From contig NC_087077.1 of assembly GCF_026151205.1 (NCBI RefSeq), positions 6,906,483 through 6,970,482 of the forward strand: a stretch of DNA of 64,000 nucleotides. The letters run 5' to 3'. Shown one piece after another: positions 1 to 10,860 of this stretch. A program made the translations under genes and the position numbers. How positions within the stretch are numbered: position 1 is the stretch's first letter; every line of letters begins with the position of its first letter. The notes beneath the pieces were generated by a model. That model saw only the letters and a program-made list of their open reading frames with translations. It made no database searches and had not been told where the DNA came from. Source of the DNA: Bolinopsis microptera. Lineage: Eukaryota > Ctenophora > Tentaculata > Lobata > Bolinopsidae.

Positions 1-140
1 GTGTCACGGATATTGGATATCAGTCCCGTCAATACAATTAATTACATGCTAATTGGAAATAGGGAACCTGTTCAAATAACAACATTTCACTAACATGAAA
101 GAGATATGGTGGTAGTAGGGAAACATACGAGTTAACATAC

Positions 141-3100
141 CTAGCCTACTTCTCAGTTTCTCCAGATCATTCTTTACTTCTTGGAAATCTTCTGCCTGTC
201 TTAGCTTCCTGAAATGGAAAGAACATAGTTTACGCTGATTACTAACCAACAAACATATAATGTACACTCAAAACGGAACAATTTGAACCATGATATGACC
301 ATTAAATTGGAATACTAATACAAGGAGTCACTTTCTGCTTATTTTGCTGTAACGTCATATTAACATATAGTGTATTGGCTATGCCCCGCTTACTAGTTTA
401 GCTCTTTCTAGTCCCCTGCTACACGGCATGTAAACAGGGATTGGCTAGTTAGAGGCGGTCCGTGTAGGCCTTACACTGTGCTTTCAGCAATACTCATACA
501 TCGGTGTCAGTCTTATGCTTTAAATGCCTTACAAGCATAATCACAATATGAAATGCAATTTAAAAACGAATCAAATTGCGATCATAACTCTACTCGTTTG
601 ACACTTATATTGCACTCATCAGTCGCCAAATGACAAAATGAATGCTGTCACCCGTTAAAAACGGTTATCCAAAGGCATGTCTTTCTAGCTTCATCTTATT
701 GAGCTACATCACTTACGGTATCAGATATGTGATGTGACAGTATGTTGTGACAGGCTCCCAATAGACAATAAACTTTAACAAAGATTACTTCATATAACAT
801 CATAAGTATATCAGCTGACAGTTTAAACCATATATTACATTGATAGTAATGGGACAATAATGATGGAGTATAACACCAAACAATCACTCTATTGTGTTAT
901 TTACAGCCGGATAAAAGTTGGTACCAGGTTTTCTTGGCTGCCAGCCAGCGGCTAGTCATATGATTTTCTTGCAAGTCACGGAGACTTATTCTTTTGTGTC
1001 AAGGTAAACTGTGGAATCCACAGTTTACCTTGTGTCTGTTGAACACTGTTTATACGTGACACGTGAAAATTAAGACAAAGAAACTGTATCGTCTCATTTC
1101 TCAAGTACTATATTACCTCATTTCTCAATCAACCGTTTATAGTTTGTGCGAATTTGTAGCAATAACACCATGAAAAGCTCGATCTTATTCAAAAGATTGC
1201 TATGTGTAATAATACTGGTACAAGTACAAACTCGGTTCCGGTTTTATACGACAGCATCATTTCATACGACCATATCACCGCCTCTAACAACGAATAATTC
1301 AGACAACAATTCGGAAGACCCGAATTCACATCTTAGAGAAGTAAGTGAGTCAACCAAAAACTTACAAAATCCCACAATGGATGCCAAAACACCGACAAAC
1401 TGGACCGCAAAACCAGGGAGGGATGTAGAAAAGAACACAACATCTGGAGGTCCAGTCTTAGAGCAGCACACATCTCCAACACAAACTGAAAACTCCGCAG
1501 CCGAGCAATCGACAACACCCAAAATATTTGAAAAAAATTCAGAAAAGTTTGCACTTCATCTTCTTCTCCTCATTATTCTCATTGCTGGAACTGGTTGTCT
1601 TGTCTATACTTGGATTGGGCTATTGGTAAACAGATGCTATTCAATTGAAAATGTGTATGATTCCGAAATTGGGTCTGCCAAAGTTTCAAATTGGAAATAT
1701 AGTATTTGATACTCCACTCATATTATGGGGCAAAGAATTAATAATTCTGCATGAAATTAACTGATTAAAGATAAACGAAACTGTGTCCATTTAGATGCCA
1801 AAGCGGTTTAATATTAAGTTTTCATCTTGACTAACTACAACTTATTTTAATTTCTTTATGTTATAAACGTTGTCTGCACAAGATCAAACAATTTTTGTTA
1901 TGAACTAATCATTTGAGGGCTTTTTTGCTGAGCCAAATTTGATTTACATCCCTTAAACACTTTATACGAACACTTAATACTGGAAACTAAGAATAATTTG
2001 TTAAATACATCAGGAACATCCTCGTCGTCTCTGACTGTAATAATGTGTTCATTCCTATTTTGGTTTGTGATCACTTGAAATGCTGTCACAAACTGATAAT
2101 GTTCAGTGCTCCAAGTTTTAATTAACACAATTTGGTCTCACGATATAAAATAAACAGGGAAGACGATCACCGAATTTGATTGATGCCTTGCGTCAAGGAT
2201 ATCAATCTTGCTAAATCTACGAAATAACAAAGTAACAACAATATAATATATTACGAGACTTACCCGTTATCCACGTCTTTTCTTATAGATGACAGCTCCT
2301 TCTCAATATATCCACCAGAGCCTGTGGAGTTTCCAGCATCTTGTTTAACACGTCTCAATTCTGCCATCACTTCGTTTTTGAACTGAAACAGTGTCAGAGA
2401 ATAAAAAATAATACCATTTATATTTATATTTCCAGATCCCCAAGTTTTTAACGCGTTCATTTTTTAAATCAGGAAAGTTAGTAAACATTGATTTACACTA
2501 AAAACTCAAATCAGTAATTGACAGCAATTTTAAAATTCTGATGATGAACCTTATCAAACTCCCTCCCCACATCTCGACCGGAGACAGGCGAAGCGGTCTG
2601 CTTATTTTTCAGGGACTGAACTTGTGATTTCAGCAGCTTAGTTTCTTGCTCGTAGTGAACGTTGGATTGCTGGAGTAATCCGATCTGTTTTCTAAGGGTC
2701 AGAATCTCGCTTTCCTGCTGCCACAACTGTAAAAATATCAAGTACAATTGGATATCAAGTACAATATCAGAGTATAAGAATTAATCTCATCGACAGTCGA
2801 CACAATTTATCTGTCTGACAATTTAAATCTATTAAAGTATTAAGAAACGTCGCCTAAAAATAAAACCGATAGATTCTTGCCTAAATCTAATGTTAGTTAT
2901 TTTGTCCTTACCTCTTTGTGACAGCCAGCATCAATAGAAGGGCTGGAAAACTTGACAGCCTTTCCTCCTCCGCTCCCATTCTCTCTACTGTACCCAGAGA
3001 GTGAGTGGTTAGCAGTATTACGAGTAGGTGTTCTGTAGTTTGTAGAGTTTGAGGACAATTTGTAGGGAGTACTGTTTGTGGGTTTGTAGGGCGAGGAAAG

Positions 3101-3450
3101 TTCTAGAAGAATGTTCCGTTCTGGTGGTTTGTTTTCTGTAGCTGTTGGGGTGCAGGTGGTCACGTGATCATTATATGGTCATTAAACTATCAAACAGGAT
3201 AAATTGAGATCGCTCGAAAGCATGCCTTATCTATTTTCTTTACTGATATCTCATTTCGTTACAAGACCTGTTAATGAATATCAGTTTTACAATTTGTCTT
3301 ATTATGCAATTAATACTACAATAGGTAAGAAAGCAACTTACCTTTATATTTAGTTGGTGTTTGTTGGAGTGTACCCTTAACTTTAGCCAAGTTTCTCTCC
3401 GTCTCCCTGACAACAGCCTCGAACCGTTGCTCCCAATCCTCAGTACTCAT
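141..3450 (-). CDS. Coiled-coil protein, 5' five exons (gene runs off left edge)
   Basis: Five exons on the minus strand: 3450-3342, 3141-2912, 2726-2550, 2382-2264 and 208-141. All have GT/AG ends and the phases join without a stop. The start is the ATG at 3450, giving an N-terminus beginning MSTEDWEQRFEAVVRETE. The first 36 residues look helical. A Ser/Thr/Asn-rich linker of about 75 residues follows (exon 2), then heptad-like coiled coil (exon 3 LWQQESEILTLRKQIGLL; exon 4 FKNEVMAELRRVKQ; exon 5 EDFQEVKNDLEKLRSRL). The visible part is about 234 aa and ends in phase 1 at 141, so at least one more exon lies left of the window. I do not recognise the family; a structural protein of cilia or centrosomes would fit the neighbours but is only a guess. 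The donor after exon 3 (GTTCAT) is weak. The 2.1-kb intron between exons 4 and 5 contains another gene on the opposite strand. Confidence 0.65.
1000..1032. repeat. Perfect 33-bp palindrome with 1-nt loop
   Basis: Arms of 16 bp (1000-1015 and 1017-1032) are exact reverse complements separated by one A. It lies 138 bp upstream of the ATG of the mucin-like gene and inside the intron of the coiled-coil gene. It could be a hairpin or cruciform element, or the trace of a templated replication error. Confidence 0.9.
1170..1709 (+). CDS. Small mucin-like single-pass membrane protein
   Basis: A single open exon of 179 aa. The start chosen is the ATG at 1170, because the frame upstream opens only from a GTG. 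Residues 1-22 (MKSSILFKRLLCVIILVQVQ) look like a signal peptide. Residues of about 25-130 are rich in Thr, Ser, Asn and Pro with several N-x-S/T sites, typical of a glycosylated stalk. One hydrophobic helix of about 20 residues (LHLLLLIILIAGTGCLVYTW) is followed by a 30-residue tail containing NVYDSEIGS. The predicted topology is type I with a short cytoplasmic tail. No family was recognised. The gene lies wholly within an intron of the minus-strand coiled-coil gene. It could have an unseen upstream non-coding exon. Confidence 0.55.
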   Translation: MKSSILFKRLLCVIILVQVQTRFRFYTTASFHTTISPPLTTNNSDNNSEDPNSHLREVSESTKNLQNPTMDAKTPTNWTAKPGRDVEKNTTSGGPVLEQHTSPTQTENSAAEQSTTPKIFEKNSEKFALHLLLLIILIAGTGCLVYTWIGLLVNRCYSIENVYDSEIGSAKVSNWKYSI

Positions 3451-4244
3451 CAGTAATAAGTAATTATATAATTACATAATTAGTCTAAGAAAGTGTGAGG
3501 TGTCAGGTGCTGGGTTGCTAATAGGTCCTGTCACTAGTAACTTGTCAATATGCTAACATTATGCATTATACGTGAACATTTGTCCCGATCTGAGATCAGT
3601 GCAAGATAAAAGCATGGTTTAGTCGCACGAACTGCGATGGTAGCTGTTTCTTCACAAATAAATCCACTCTACCCGTGAAAATACAGTTGGTTTTATTGTA
3701 ACATAAAAATATTATAAATTACATTTCACTAGAAATAGATTTCAAAACTTCTGTCAAAACGACAATTTTATTTACAAGTATAATTTAACGAGAAAATATG
3801 CATCAGAAATACATCAAAAATTGGAATGAAATAAAATACATCGTTTATACCTCACTTATATCATGAACCAATATTATGAACAACAAAATTTGCTGATGTC
3901 AAAGCCGCAGTCCAGGTGAAAAAATAAATATTAGAACGCACACGAAATAAATAATGAAAAGCATCACATTTAGCCATATTAAAATAACGACAAAATAAAT
4001 CAATTCCAAGAACTTTCTTATATAGAGACAAGTCCTATAAATCCATATGATAACAGCAAATTAATTCAAAAATGAATAAAAAGATTACGTGCCTTTTTTC
4101 AGCACAAATATTCTTGAATTGGTTAAATTCTCCATATCATTATGTTTTCTCTTAAATTCTAGATAACAGATTCTCAAACGATCGGTTCTAGAGGTGAAAT
4201 AGATTTATGGAGAATCGAGATAGATCCTGCAACAGGTCCCCAGA
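3451..4244. other. Intergenic, mostly 3' flank of the RIIa-like gene
   Basis: Non-coding AT-rich sequence between two co-oriented minus-strand genes. TTTATT at 3692-3697, which is AATAAA on the minus strand, is a candidate polyadenylation signal for the gene ending at 4245. I see nothing else. Confidence 0.5.
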
Positions 4245-4560
4245 TTAAGCGTCTGATGGCTCCTCTTCTGACTTCTCTGGAATTGGTTCTTCTGAAGGTA
4301 CTTCTTCTGACTTCTCTGGAAGAGGTTCTTTTAACGGTTCCTCTTCTGACTTCTCTGGAAGAGGAACATCTGATGGTTTCTCTTCGGACTTCTCTGGAAG
4401 AGGTTCTTCTGAAGGTACTTCTTCTGACTTCTCTGGAAGAGGTTCTTCTAAAGGTACTTCTTCTGACTTCTCTGGAAGAGGTTCTTTTAAAGGTTCCTCT
4501 TCTGACTTCTCCGGAAGAGGAACATCTGATGGTTTCTCTTCTGACTTCTCTAGGGATGGC
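4245..4560 (-). repeat. 39-bp coding minisatellite (eight units)
   Basis: Eight 39-bp units encode PEKSEE-type 13-mers. The unit variants run KPSDV, EPLKE, VPLEE, VPSEE and then KPSDV, EPLKE, VPSEE, EPSDA. This shows a higher-order duplication of a four-unit (156-bp) block. Because of the repeat, the opposite strand is also open over 107 codons; I regard that as a shadow. Confidence 0.85.
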
Positions 4561-5732
4561 TGAGACTGTTGTAAGCTAGTGACACTTGCTGGAAGATCAG
4601 TACCATCGCTCTCTGGCTGAACTACTGGTTTGTTTTCAGCAAGTTGAGATTTCTCAGCAGATTTTTGGCTTTCCAAGCTGGATTGAGAATTAGCGTTTGC
4701 ACTCTTCGTTAAGCTCGCTATACTTGATATTGTGGGATCAGGTTTAGTTGAACTGGTGTAGTCAGATTCTGTGATATGTAGATCAATAAAATCTCCTTGG
4801 TCCTCAAATTCCTCAATATCGACTGTCATTTCAAGCGGGTTCTGAAATAGACGTCTTGTAAAGACTGTGACAGTGTAATGATAAAAAATTTAAATTAAAT
4901 TGTTGTTACAGGAAGCTGCGACTGCGTTAGAAACAACCGCAGCATACAAGAAAGTACAATTGGGAGGAATGAATTAGAAGTCACATGCAAGGATTATATT
5001 AGTACCTTATTGTGTTCAATTTGTTATTAAGATGTGCAGTGTATTGGGGTCCGTGCATTGTATTATTCATGGGACCGAATGTACCTCGAAGAAAGTATTT
5101 TTGTACTGTGATATTTAGAATTTTGGCTGCTCTATATTATACAAGTGTACATGTAGTTTTATCTTCAGAGTTAACAGAGGCACGTTCTTAGATCGAAAAC
5201 TACATGCTCCACGACAAAGCTCTTGGGGTTCGGATTACATCATCTAGACTTACTAACCATACGTTTATTTATAAGTGACACCTGTATTTCTTTATATTCA
5301 AATTGGCTGCTGAATTAGTCCATAATAGGCCCCAGTATACACGTTCAGTGTATATTAATAGGCATTGGTAAGGCACACAGGCTCGGACCTAATCTATTCC
5401 TCACCGCTGTGTTAGATTTAGCGATCATAAAATCTGTGTTCAAGTCATCAACCACATTCGACATTCCAATATTCAAAATTGATGAAGTTGAAACAATTTC
5501 GTTTCTCACAACTATTTCGTTGCAACTCAATCGGCAGCTAATTATTACTCACCTCGCCAGTGCTGTCTCTTAACCTCGACATAGTATTAAGGTACACTGC
5601 CAGGAACTCCACTATTTCGTCGTGAGTCATGATTTTGTCTGGGTCTTCAAACGAAGACTGCGCTTTTAGCACTGCCTTGTTTATCTCTTTCAGGATGTTT
5701 TTCATCAGCGGTGGAACTTCTATTCTCAACAT
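4245..5732 (-). CDS. RIIa/DPY-30-like docking-domain protein with PEKSEE repeat tail
   Basis: Two exons on the minus strand, 5732-5553 (60 aa) and 4841-4245, joined in phase 0 across a GTGAGT...CAG intron; total 258 aa. Residues of about 4-52 (IEVPPLMKNILKEINKAVL ... IVEFLAVYLNTM) match the pattern of RIIa-type dimerisation/docking domains (SPA17, CABYR, ropporin class). Those domains bind AKAP-type amphipathic helices, often in sperm or ciliary axonemes. An acidic stretch follows. The C-terminal third is eight 13-residue units of the form PEKSEExPxxxPL. The docking assignment is inferred from pattern only; the insert SSFEDPDKIMTH between the two helices is longer than usual. PACRG and CFAP57 in the same window fit a ciliary role. 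Confidence 0.6.
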
Positions 5733-6352
5733 TTTGTTAAACTAGGAGGAGAGGGATGAGATTTTTGAAGACCTAATGAATAAATTTTCAATTTGCAGAT
5801 AATTCAATTCAATTATATAATTTTGCAACAGGAATAAACATTCGATTATTTAGATATATAAAATGGTGCTTCTAATGTGTTGCAGGATGCTTCCTATAAG
5901 AATCCTGTTCTTTTGGTGGGGTAACCTAATTAAAGCAAACATTTATATTGTAATCATATATTGGGATGAGATCAATATCAGGGTGAGCAAAACACATTTT
6001 TACTCAAAAAATTGAATGATGTTACAATGTACACTTCAGCTTGCAATAACTCTGCTATAATACACATTTTTGTAGGTACATGTAGTGTGTAACATGGTAA
6101 TTCTGCAGAACCTAAACCTGGTTTGTGGTGTACGGATGGAATTTTATATTTGCAGAAATTCTGATTGAGTAGCAAACAGGAAGAAAAATATAGAATAGTA
6201 CTATTAGCATAGTACTACTACTGTAAACATAGTCAGTCTATACTATACTACCCTATTTTGATCAAACTCTTCACATTTGTTCAGTCAAGAGCCGTTTGTT
6301 CAATTTCTCTAGAATTTCGATAATTGCTGGTACCCTCAACTTTTGAAGTATC
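5733..6352. other. Divergent intergenic region
   Basis: About 620 bp between the start of the RIIa-like gene (minus) and the GPCR start (plus). It is AT-rich and non-coding, and presumably holds both promoters. No clear motif seen. Confidence 0.5.
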
Positions 6353-7369
6353 ATGTTTGCAAACAACAATATTACTCTGTATGGAATACAGAATCAGACG
6401 GAGAAGAACTTTTGGATATGCTATCTCATAACAATATTGATGTCAGCTTTATTTGGAGACACCATCATATTGATTGCCTCGGCAAAGTATGATGCCTTCA
6501 AACTTCACAAAGTCATTATTGTAGTGCTTCAACATATGGCAGTTTGTGACTTGATCCTCAGCGTTTCCTATGTCCTTCCTACAATAATCTCGATGATAGC
6601 AGATAAGTGGATCCTGGGCGAATTCTTGGCCTACACTGTTAAAGGTTTCATATATTTAACTTACCCTATGAGCACCCTTTTAATTTGTGTTCTGACAACA
6701 AGTAAGCTCCTGATCTTGCGCTATCCTTTAAAATTCAAGACTTGGTCAAAAAAGAAGGCTCATTTGATCTGCACACTTTGTTGGTTACTGTCAGCTGTGA
6801 ACCCCTTGATTGTTTTCATTAAGTCATATTATGACAATCATAATTTTATTTTCAACTATCAGACTTATGATGTCTACTACAAGAAAGGTAAGGTGACAGG
6901 TCTTATTCTTGGCTCTCTTTACTGCTTGGTAACTATAATCATAATTCTGGCAACAATTTTCACCCTTCGGTTTCTTCATAAGGCAAAAAGACTATCACAG
7001 AAAGTAAGGAGAGGAGGCACGATTCGCTGGCAAGGCATCTTTACTGTTGTGCTCACTGCAACAATCTTCTGCATCTCTACTATTCCATGGATAGTGTATG
7101 AAATGATGGAACCCTATGTGGAGGAGAACCTGACTGAACATATTCAGAGTCAACTTAAGAGAATTACTACTTATATAACAATGATCAATGTAATGGCCAA
7201 CTTCTACATTTACATTTTTTCAGCTCCAAGTTTTCGTAATTTTCTTCACTCAATTATATGGTTAATATTTTCGAATTTTTCTTCATTAATGTCATGTAAA
7301 CAAAACTCGGTAGCAATTCATCCAGAAAATGATCATGTTTGCAAGAAAACTGAACAGCATTCAGTTTGA
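6353..7369 (+). CDS. Intronless rhodopsin-class GPCR
   Basis: 338 aa in one exon, with seven hydrophobic helices at about 20-43, 53-79, 93-117, 134-156, 182-206, 228-250 and 272-290. Class A traces are clear but altered. TM1 has FGDTII in place of the GN motif. TM2 keeps MAVCDL. The DRY position at the end of TM3 reads SKL (117-119), followed by ILRYPL. TM4 has W144. TM6 has CISTIPWIVY in place of CWLP. TM7 has NFYIYIF in place of NPxxY, then FRNFL, where helix 8 usually begins. No cysteine is visible at the top of TM3, so the usual TM3-ECL2 disulfide may be absent. An asparagine in NIT (6-8) could be glycosylated. Ligand unknown; it could belong to a lineage-specific orphan expansion. A polyadenylation signal follows at 7489-7494. 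Confidence 0.85.
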   Translation: MFANNNITLYGIQNQTEKNFWICYLITILMSALFGDTIILIASAKYDAFKLHKVIIVVLQHMAVCDLILSVSYVLPTIISMIADKWILGEFLAYTVKGFIYLTYPMSTLLICVLTTSKLLILRYPLKFKTWSKKKAHLICTLCWLLSAVNPLIVFIKSYYDNHNFIFNYQTYDVYYKKGKVTGLILGSLYCLVTIIIILATIFTLRFLHKAKRLSQKVRRGGTIRWQGIFTVVLTATIFCISTIPWIVYEMMEPYVEENLTEHIQSQLKRITTYITMINVMANFYIYIFSAPSFRNFLHSIIWLIFSNFSSLMSCKQNSVAIHPENDHVCKKTEQHSV

Positions 7370-7488
7370 TATGCATTTAGTAGACAAATGAACAATGTGA
7401 AAATAATTGTTGTTATTGATGTATTGTGATTGACTAGTTATTAGTATTTCTTGGATGATGTTGAATTCAATTATTGTTTTTTAGATAA

Positions 7489-7494
7489 AATAAA
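7489..7494 (+). promoter_or_regulatory. Polyadenylation signal of the GPCR gene
   Basis: AATAAA inside an (ATAAA) run, 120 bp after the stop codon. Confidence 0.5.
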
Positions 7495-7599
7495 ATAAAA
7501 TGGAATAATGTCACAACAAAACCGATCGAATAATCAACAATTACTCTTTATTATTTCCCCTTAAATTTTATTTGTCCCAGAATTGGAGCATCACACGTT

Positions 7600-8720
7600 T
7601 TGTCATACGTTGTATGTCCCGCCTTCACATAGCCATGTGTTGATTCACGATGTCAATCCTTCGCAGCTCGGTGAGGCACAGTGGTGCATCTCGCCGATCT
7701 ACCGAGAAGCATTATTGGATGCGCGCGCGCGACCCAGTAGTGCATCGCGCTACAAAGCCATGTGTATATATGCGTACTGCGTGACGCATACTGCGGTCGC
7801 GCGCTACTGCAAGCGAGAGGGCTCTGGTTAGAGCAATGTCCCGCCTGTATCGTACAAACACTAGACACTATAGTGAAACGACAATGGGGGTCACGACGTG
7901 ATACAACACAAATTATGTGACACAATGTCGCATTTAACTTAATTAGCCAATATAGCATTTTAATCATTAATGGTTAACAAAAATAATGTTATAATTGTAA
8001 TTGTTACAGATCAGTAATCCAAATTCCAATCGATCAAATCCAGTTCAAATCCATTTAAAAATTGAAGCAATTAAAACAACTGGTGCAATAAAACTTGTAG
8101 CACGATACACTACTGGGCCGCGCCGCGCATCTTCTCGCAACCACAGTATTGATACATGTTTCGTATCCCAATATCAGAGATAATATTCGGCGGCGCGCGC
8201 TTTGCGCGCGAAAAGTGGCATGCAACGTATGTCAACCACAGTAGATCGGCAAAATGCACTACTGGGCCTTGCCGAGCTGCGAAGGATTTGTAGGTTTACA
8301 ACCTACCAGGACGCGCGCCGAGTTGGACTCCTCGACGGTGCTCGTAATAATTGGAACAAATATTTTACTAGTATCACCCGTTAACGAAGGATTGACATCG
8401 TGAATCAACATTTCACATAGCCATGTGTCTACGCGTACTTCGGTGGTGGCGCGCTACTGCAAGCGAAAGGGCTCTGGTTAGAGCAAAATCAACATGAACA
8501 ATAAAACCAATTTGAGCAATTACTTACCTGGGGACCCCTTGGAGGACTTCGCCGCTTCGACGCGCCGCGCGAACTAGCATTCTTGCTTCGCATCGAATCG
8601 TTGCTCTGCGAAGCAGAGCAACGATCTCGACGGATTGACATCGTCAATCAAGGAGACCCAGGCTATTATGTTCATTAATAGAGATTAGGCGGAATGACAG
8701 GCTGAGCGCGGCCCAGTAAA
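7600..8720. repeat. GC-rich dispersed repeat block, left side
   Basis: Much richer in GCGCGC than the surroundings. It holds a module running from a CACATAGCCATGTG-like end to GGCTCTGGTTAGAGCA, found at about 7760-7837 and again at 8412-8487. The same module occurs inverted at 13689-13768 and, diverged, at 14190-14240. A second module (GGCTATTATGTTCA ... GAGCGCGGCCCAGTAA, 8670-8718) recurs in direct orientation at about 14297-14365. The open frames here are low-complexity products of the repeat and not genes. It is probably a non-autonomous DNA element, or the ends of the element that surrounds the Penelope-like copy. Confidence 0.7.
8597..8625. repeat. 13-bp perfect hairpin
   Basis: Arms 8597-8609 (ATCGTTGCTCTGC) and 8613-8625 are exact reverse complements around GAA. 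It sits inside the GC-rich repeat block. Confidence 0.9.
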
Positions 8721-8819
8721 TAATTACATGTTTTAAAGTAATCGGAGGTTGTAAAACAGTAACAATTTGAATTGAAACAATTAATACAATTATAATTAAA
8801 AACAATTATAATTAAACAA

Positions 8820-9206
8820 GAGGAAACTGAGTGGAAGAGGTGGCCAAGAAAAACATTAAAAACTCTTCAACTCATTGAGGGAAATAAGAAGCGTGTGAAT
8901 TTTAAGAACCGACAGCAGATAAACAGAAGACGAACTGAGAAAGAAGCCAAAAGACTCATAAAGGACGGAAGTGTTGTCATCCTTGTGAATGAACCTGTCC
9001 CACCCGGGGCTGTGTGTGTACTTGGAAAAGGGTTGGGCTTTGTACCTACACCTTCTCTTGATGTTGAAGGAACAAGATTGGACATGCGTTTAACAACGAA
9101 CAGGATCCTTCAGTCTTCAAATCAGTCACTTAACAGCAATGACCAGTTTGAAACCCCGAATCTGCCCCAAATACCACCAAACTCTACCAAAAATCATACT
9201 CAATGA
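8820..9206 (+). pseudogene. Penelope-like element, N-terminal fragment
   Basis: The open frame reads ETEWKRWPRKTLKTLQLI, then basic residues, then LGKGLGFVPTPSLDVEGTRLD. A lone LxKGLxFxPTP motif is typical of the N-terminal part of Penelope-like proteins ahead of the reverse transcriptase. The frame has no ATG at a sensible position and ends at 9206. The rest of the same element resumes at about 10861 on the same strand, after an inserted LINE. Basis: motif recognition plus order and orientation. Confidence 0.6.
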
Positions 9207-9238
9207 AACTAATAAATCAATGAAACTAATAAATCAAT
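9202..9238. repeat. Short tandem duplication (18 bp x 2)
   Basis: CAATGAAACTAATAAAT occurs twice in a row at the end of the N-terminal Penelope fragment. It may be a slippage product. Confidence 0.8.
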
Positions 9239-9779
9239 GTTTTAGCTCATTTTACAAAGTCAAATATTTAAAACAGTTAAAATTGTATAGTGCTCAATTT
9301 GTAAATGACTAGTTGATCTTTGCTATTGGAAGTTTGTCAAGGACTGGCAGCTAGCGGGGCAAGGAATGCACGGGCTTAGGGGCTTTTGTGCACACCAGAA
9401 CACTAGCTCGGTAGATTTTTGGAAACTAGAAGGACTGAAAACTAAAATTGTTTTTGATGGAGGCTGAGGCATGTTTTTGAGAGGGACGGTATAATAGCTT
9501 GTGGTAACAACTGGCCTTTACTTTAATAGGATGAAGTTTTAGTTTTAGGACAGGAAGAAGGCATTAAGAAGATTTGCTCTTTGTTTACAAGGCAGAATAT
9601 AAGCAATGTTGGTTATAATATGTATCAATATCTAGATCTTCGTTTATCAATTTTCACTAAATGGGTTTAAAATTTTAATAGGGAGGGAAATTCATCAACT
9701 TTATTAAGTACCTATCAAAAATAAATCTTATATCAATGTAATATATTAAAAATCATAATCCTAAGTCTAATAATAAATC

Positions 9780-10860
9780 TGTTAAAAACACTTTCTCACT
9801 ACACTGCGCTCACACACGTTAGTAAGACAAAGGAAAATGCACACCCAGCTAATTTTCAATTTCAAGATAATCATTTTGGATGTGTGGACCCTAGGGTAGA
9901 CTTAATGTCAAAATTTAGATTAGAGCATTCGAAATCTTTGTTTGTCCAATCAAGATCAGCATGGTTATGCTGGTTGACGAGCAGTGATTGCTTCATCCTA
10001 GACTTCAGGCAGGCCACACTTAGACAGTAGTCACGTATACCAAGCTTAGGCACAATTACGTTCCAAATACGAGTCATTCTGCTATTGAAGTTGTCAGGGG
10101 GGTCTGCTTGGCTTAGTATAAGGGTGGGTTTCCTACTTGAGCAGGTGAAATTTTCATGGAGGGAAATCGGAGCACGGAATTTCATGATTTTATAGAGCTC
10201 AAGGAAACAATGGTAAGTGTACAGGTTTTGGACGGCAAGTATTCCGTGTTCCTTGAACAAAGGTTTCGTGTGCTCTTTCAAGAAAAATTTTTTGTTCAGA
10301 TTTTGGTTGCCAAACGGTCGAGCACGAGCACAGGTCTTAAATTTATCTAGGTATGCCTCCCTATCGCCAAACAGTACCCTGAGACAATATTTTTGTGCTT
10401 TGAATACAGAACTTATACGAGTTTTGGCTGCCCCACCCCAAACCGTGATACAATAGGAGAGGTGTGATTCAAATAGAGTGTAATACAACTGGCGGTGTAA
10501 GAAATCTGGGAGGGAGCAGCGTAGGCGGCAGAGAGTTGATGTTGCATGGCTGAGAGAACGCCTAAGTGATTTTATATGTTCTTCCCAGGTTAGCTTTTCA
10601 TCGATGACGACTCCCAGAAACTTAGCAGATGCAACTTGTTTTATTGGAAAGTTATCAATGGTTAGAGTATATTCAGAATTATTGTCAGTCTGGGAGGACG
10701 ATGCTGGTTTAAAGTGAATGAAACAGCATTTAGACAAGTTGACATGGAGTTTGTTTGCTCGCATGTAGGAATATAAACTAGCTAAAAGAGAATTACCACG
10801 CATATATGCCTCCTTTTTAGATTTCCCAGTCACAAATATATTGGTGTCATCAGCGAATAC
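9780..10860 (-). mobile_element. 5'-truncated non-LTR retrotransposon (LINE) inserted in the Penelope-like element
   Basis: The minus strand is open from 10860 to 9871. It begins exactly at the reverse transcriptase catalytic box (FADDTNIF, about 10833-10860). It continues with the RT thumb and tail typical of Jockey/CR1-type elements (VASAKFLGVVIDEKLTW, HLSYCITVWGG, KAQKYCLRVLFG). Everything upstream of the FADD box is missing, the usual 5' truncation of LINE insertions. It splits the Penelope-like element. I could not place its 3' end exactly; it lies somewhere in 9207-9870, and 9780 is only an estimate. Confidence 0.75.

Noticed and set aside
4256-4579. Plus-strand open frame of 107 codons across the PEKSEE minisatellite
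   Set aside because: It is the mirror of a 39-bp repeat with biased codons; the minus strand joins properly to an upstream exon.
5345-5530. Short minus-strand frame in the RIIa-like gene's intron as an extra exon
   Set aside because: Its ends do not provide an acceptor and donor in the needed phase, and the two outer exons join directly in phase 0.
7583-8384. Several short open frames in the GC-rich block
   Set aside because: They are repeats with inverted copies elsewhere, without any domain or splice context.
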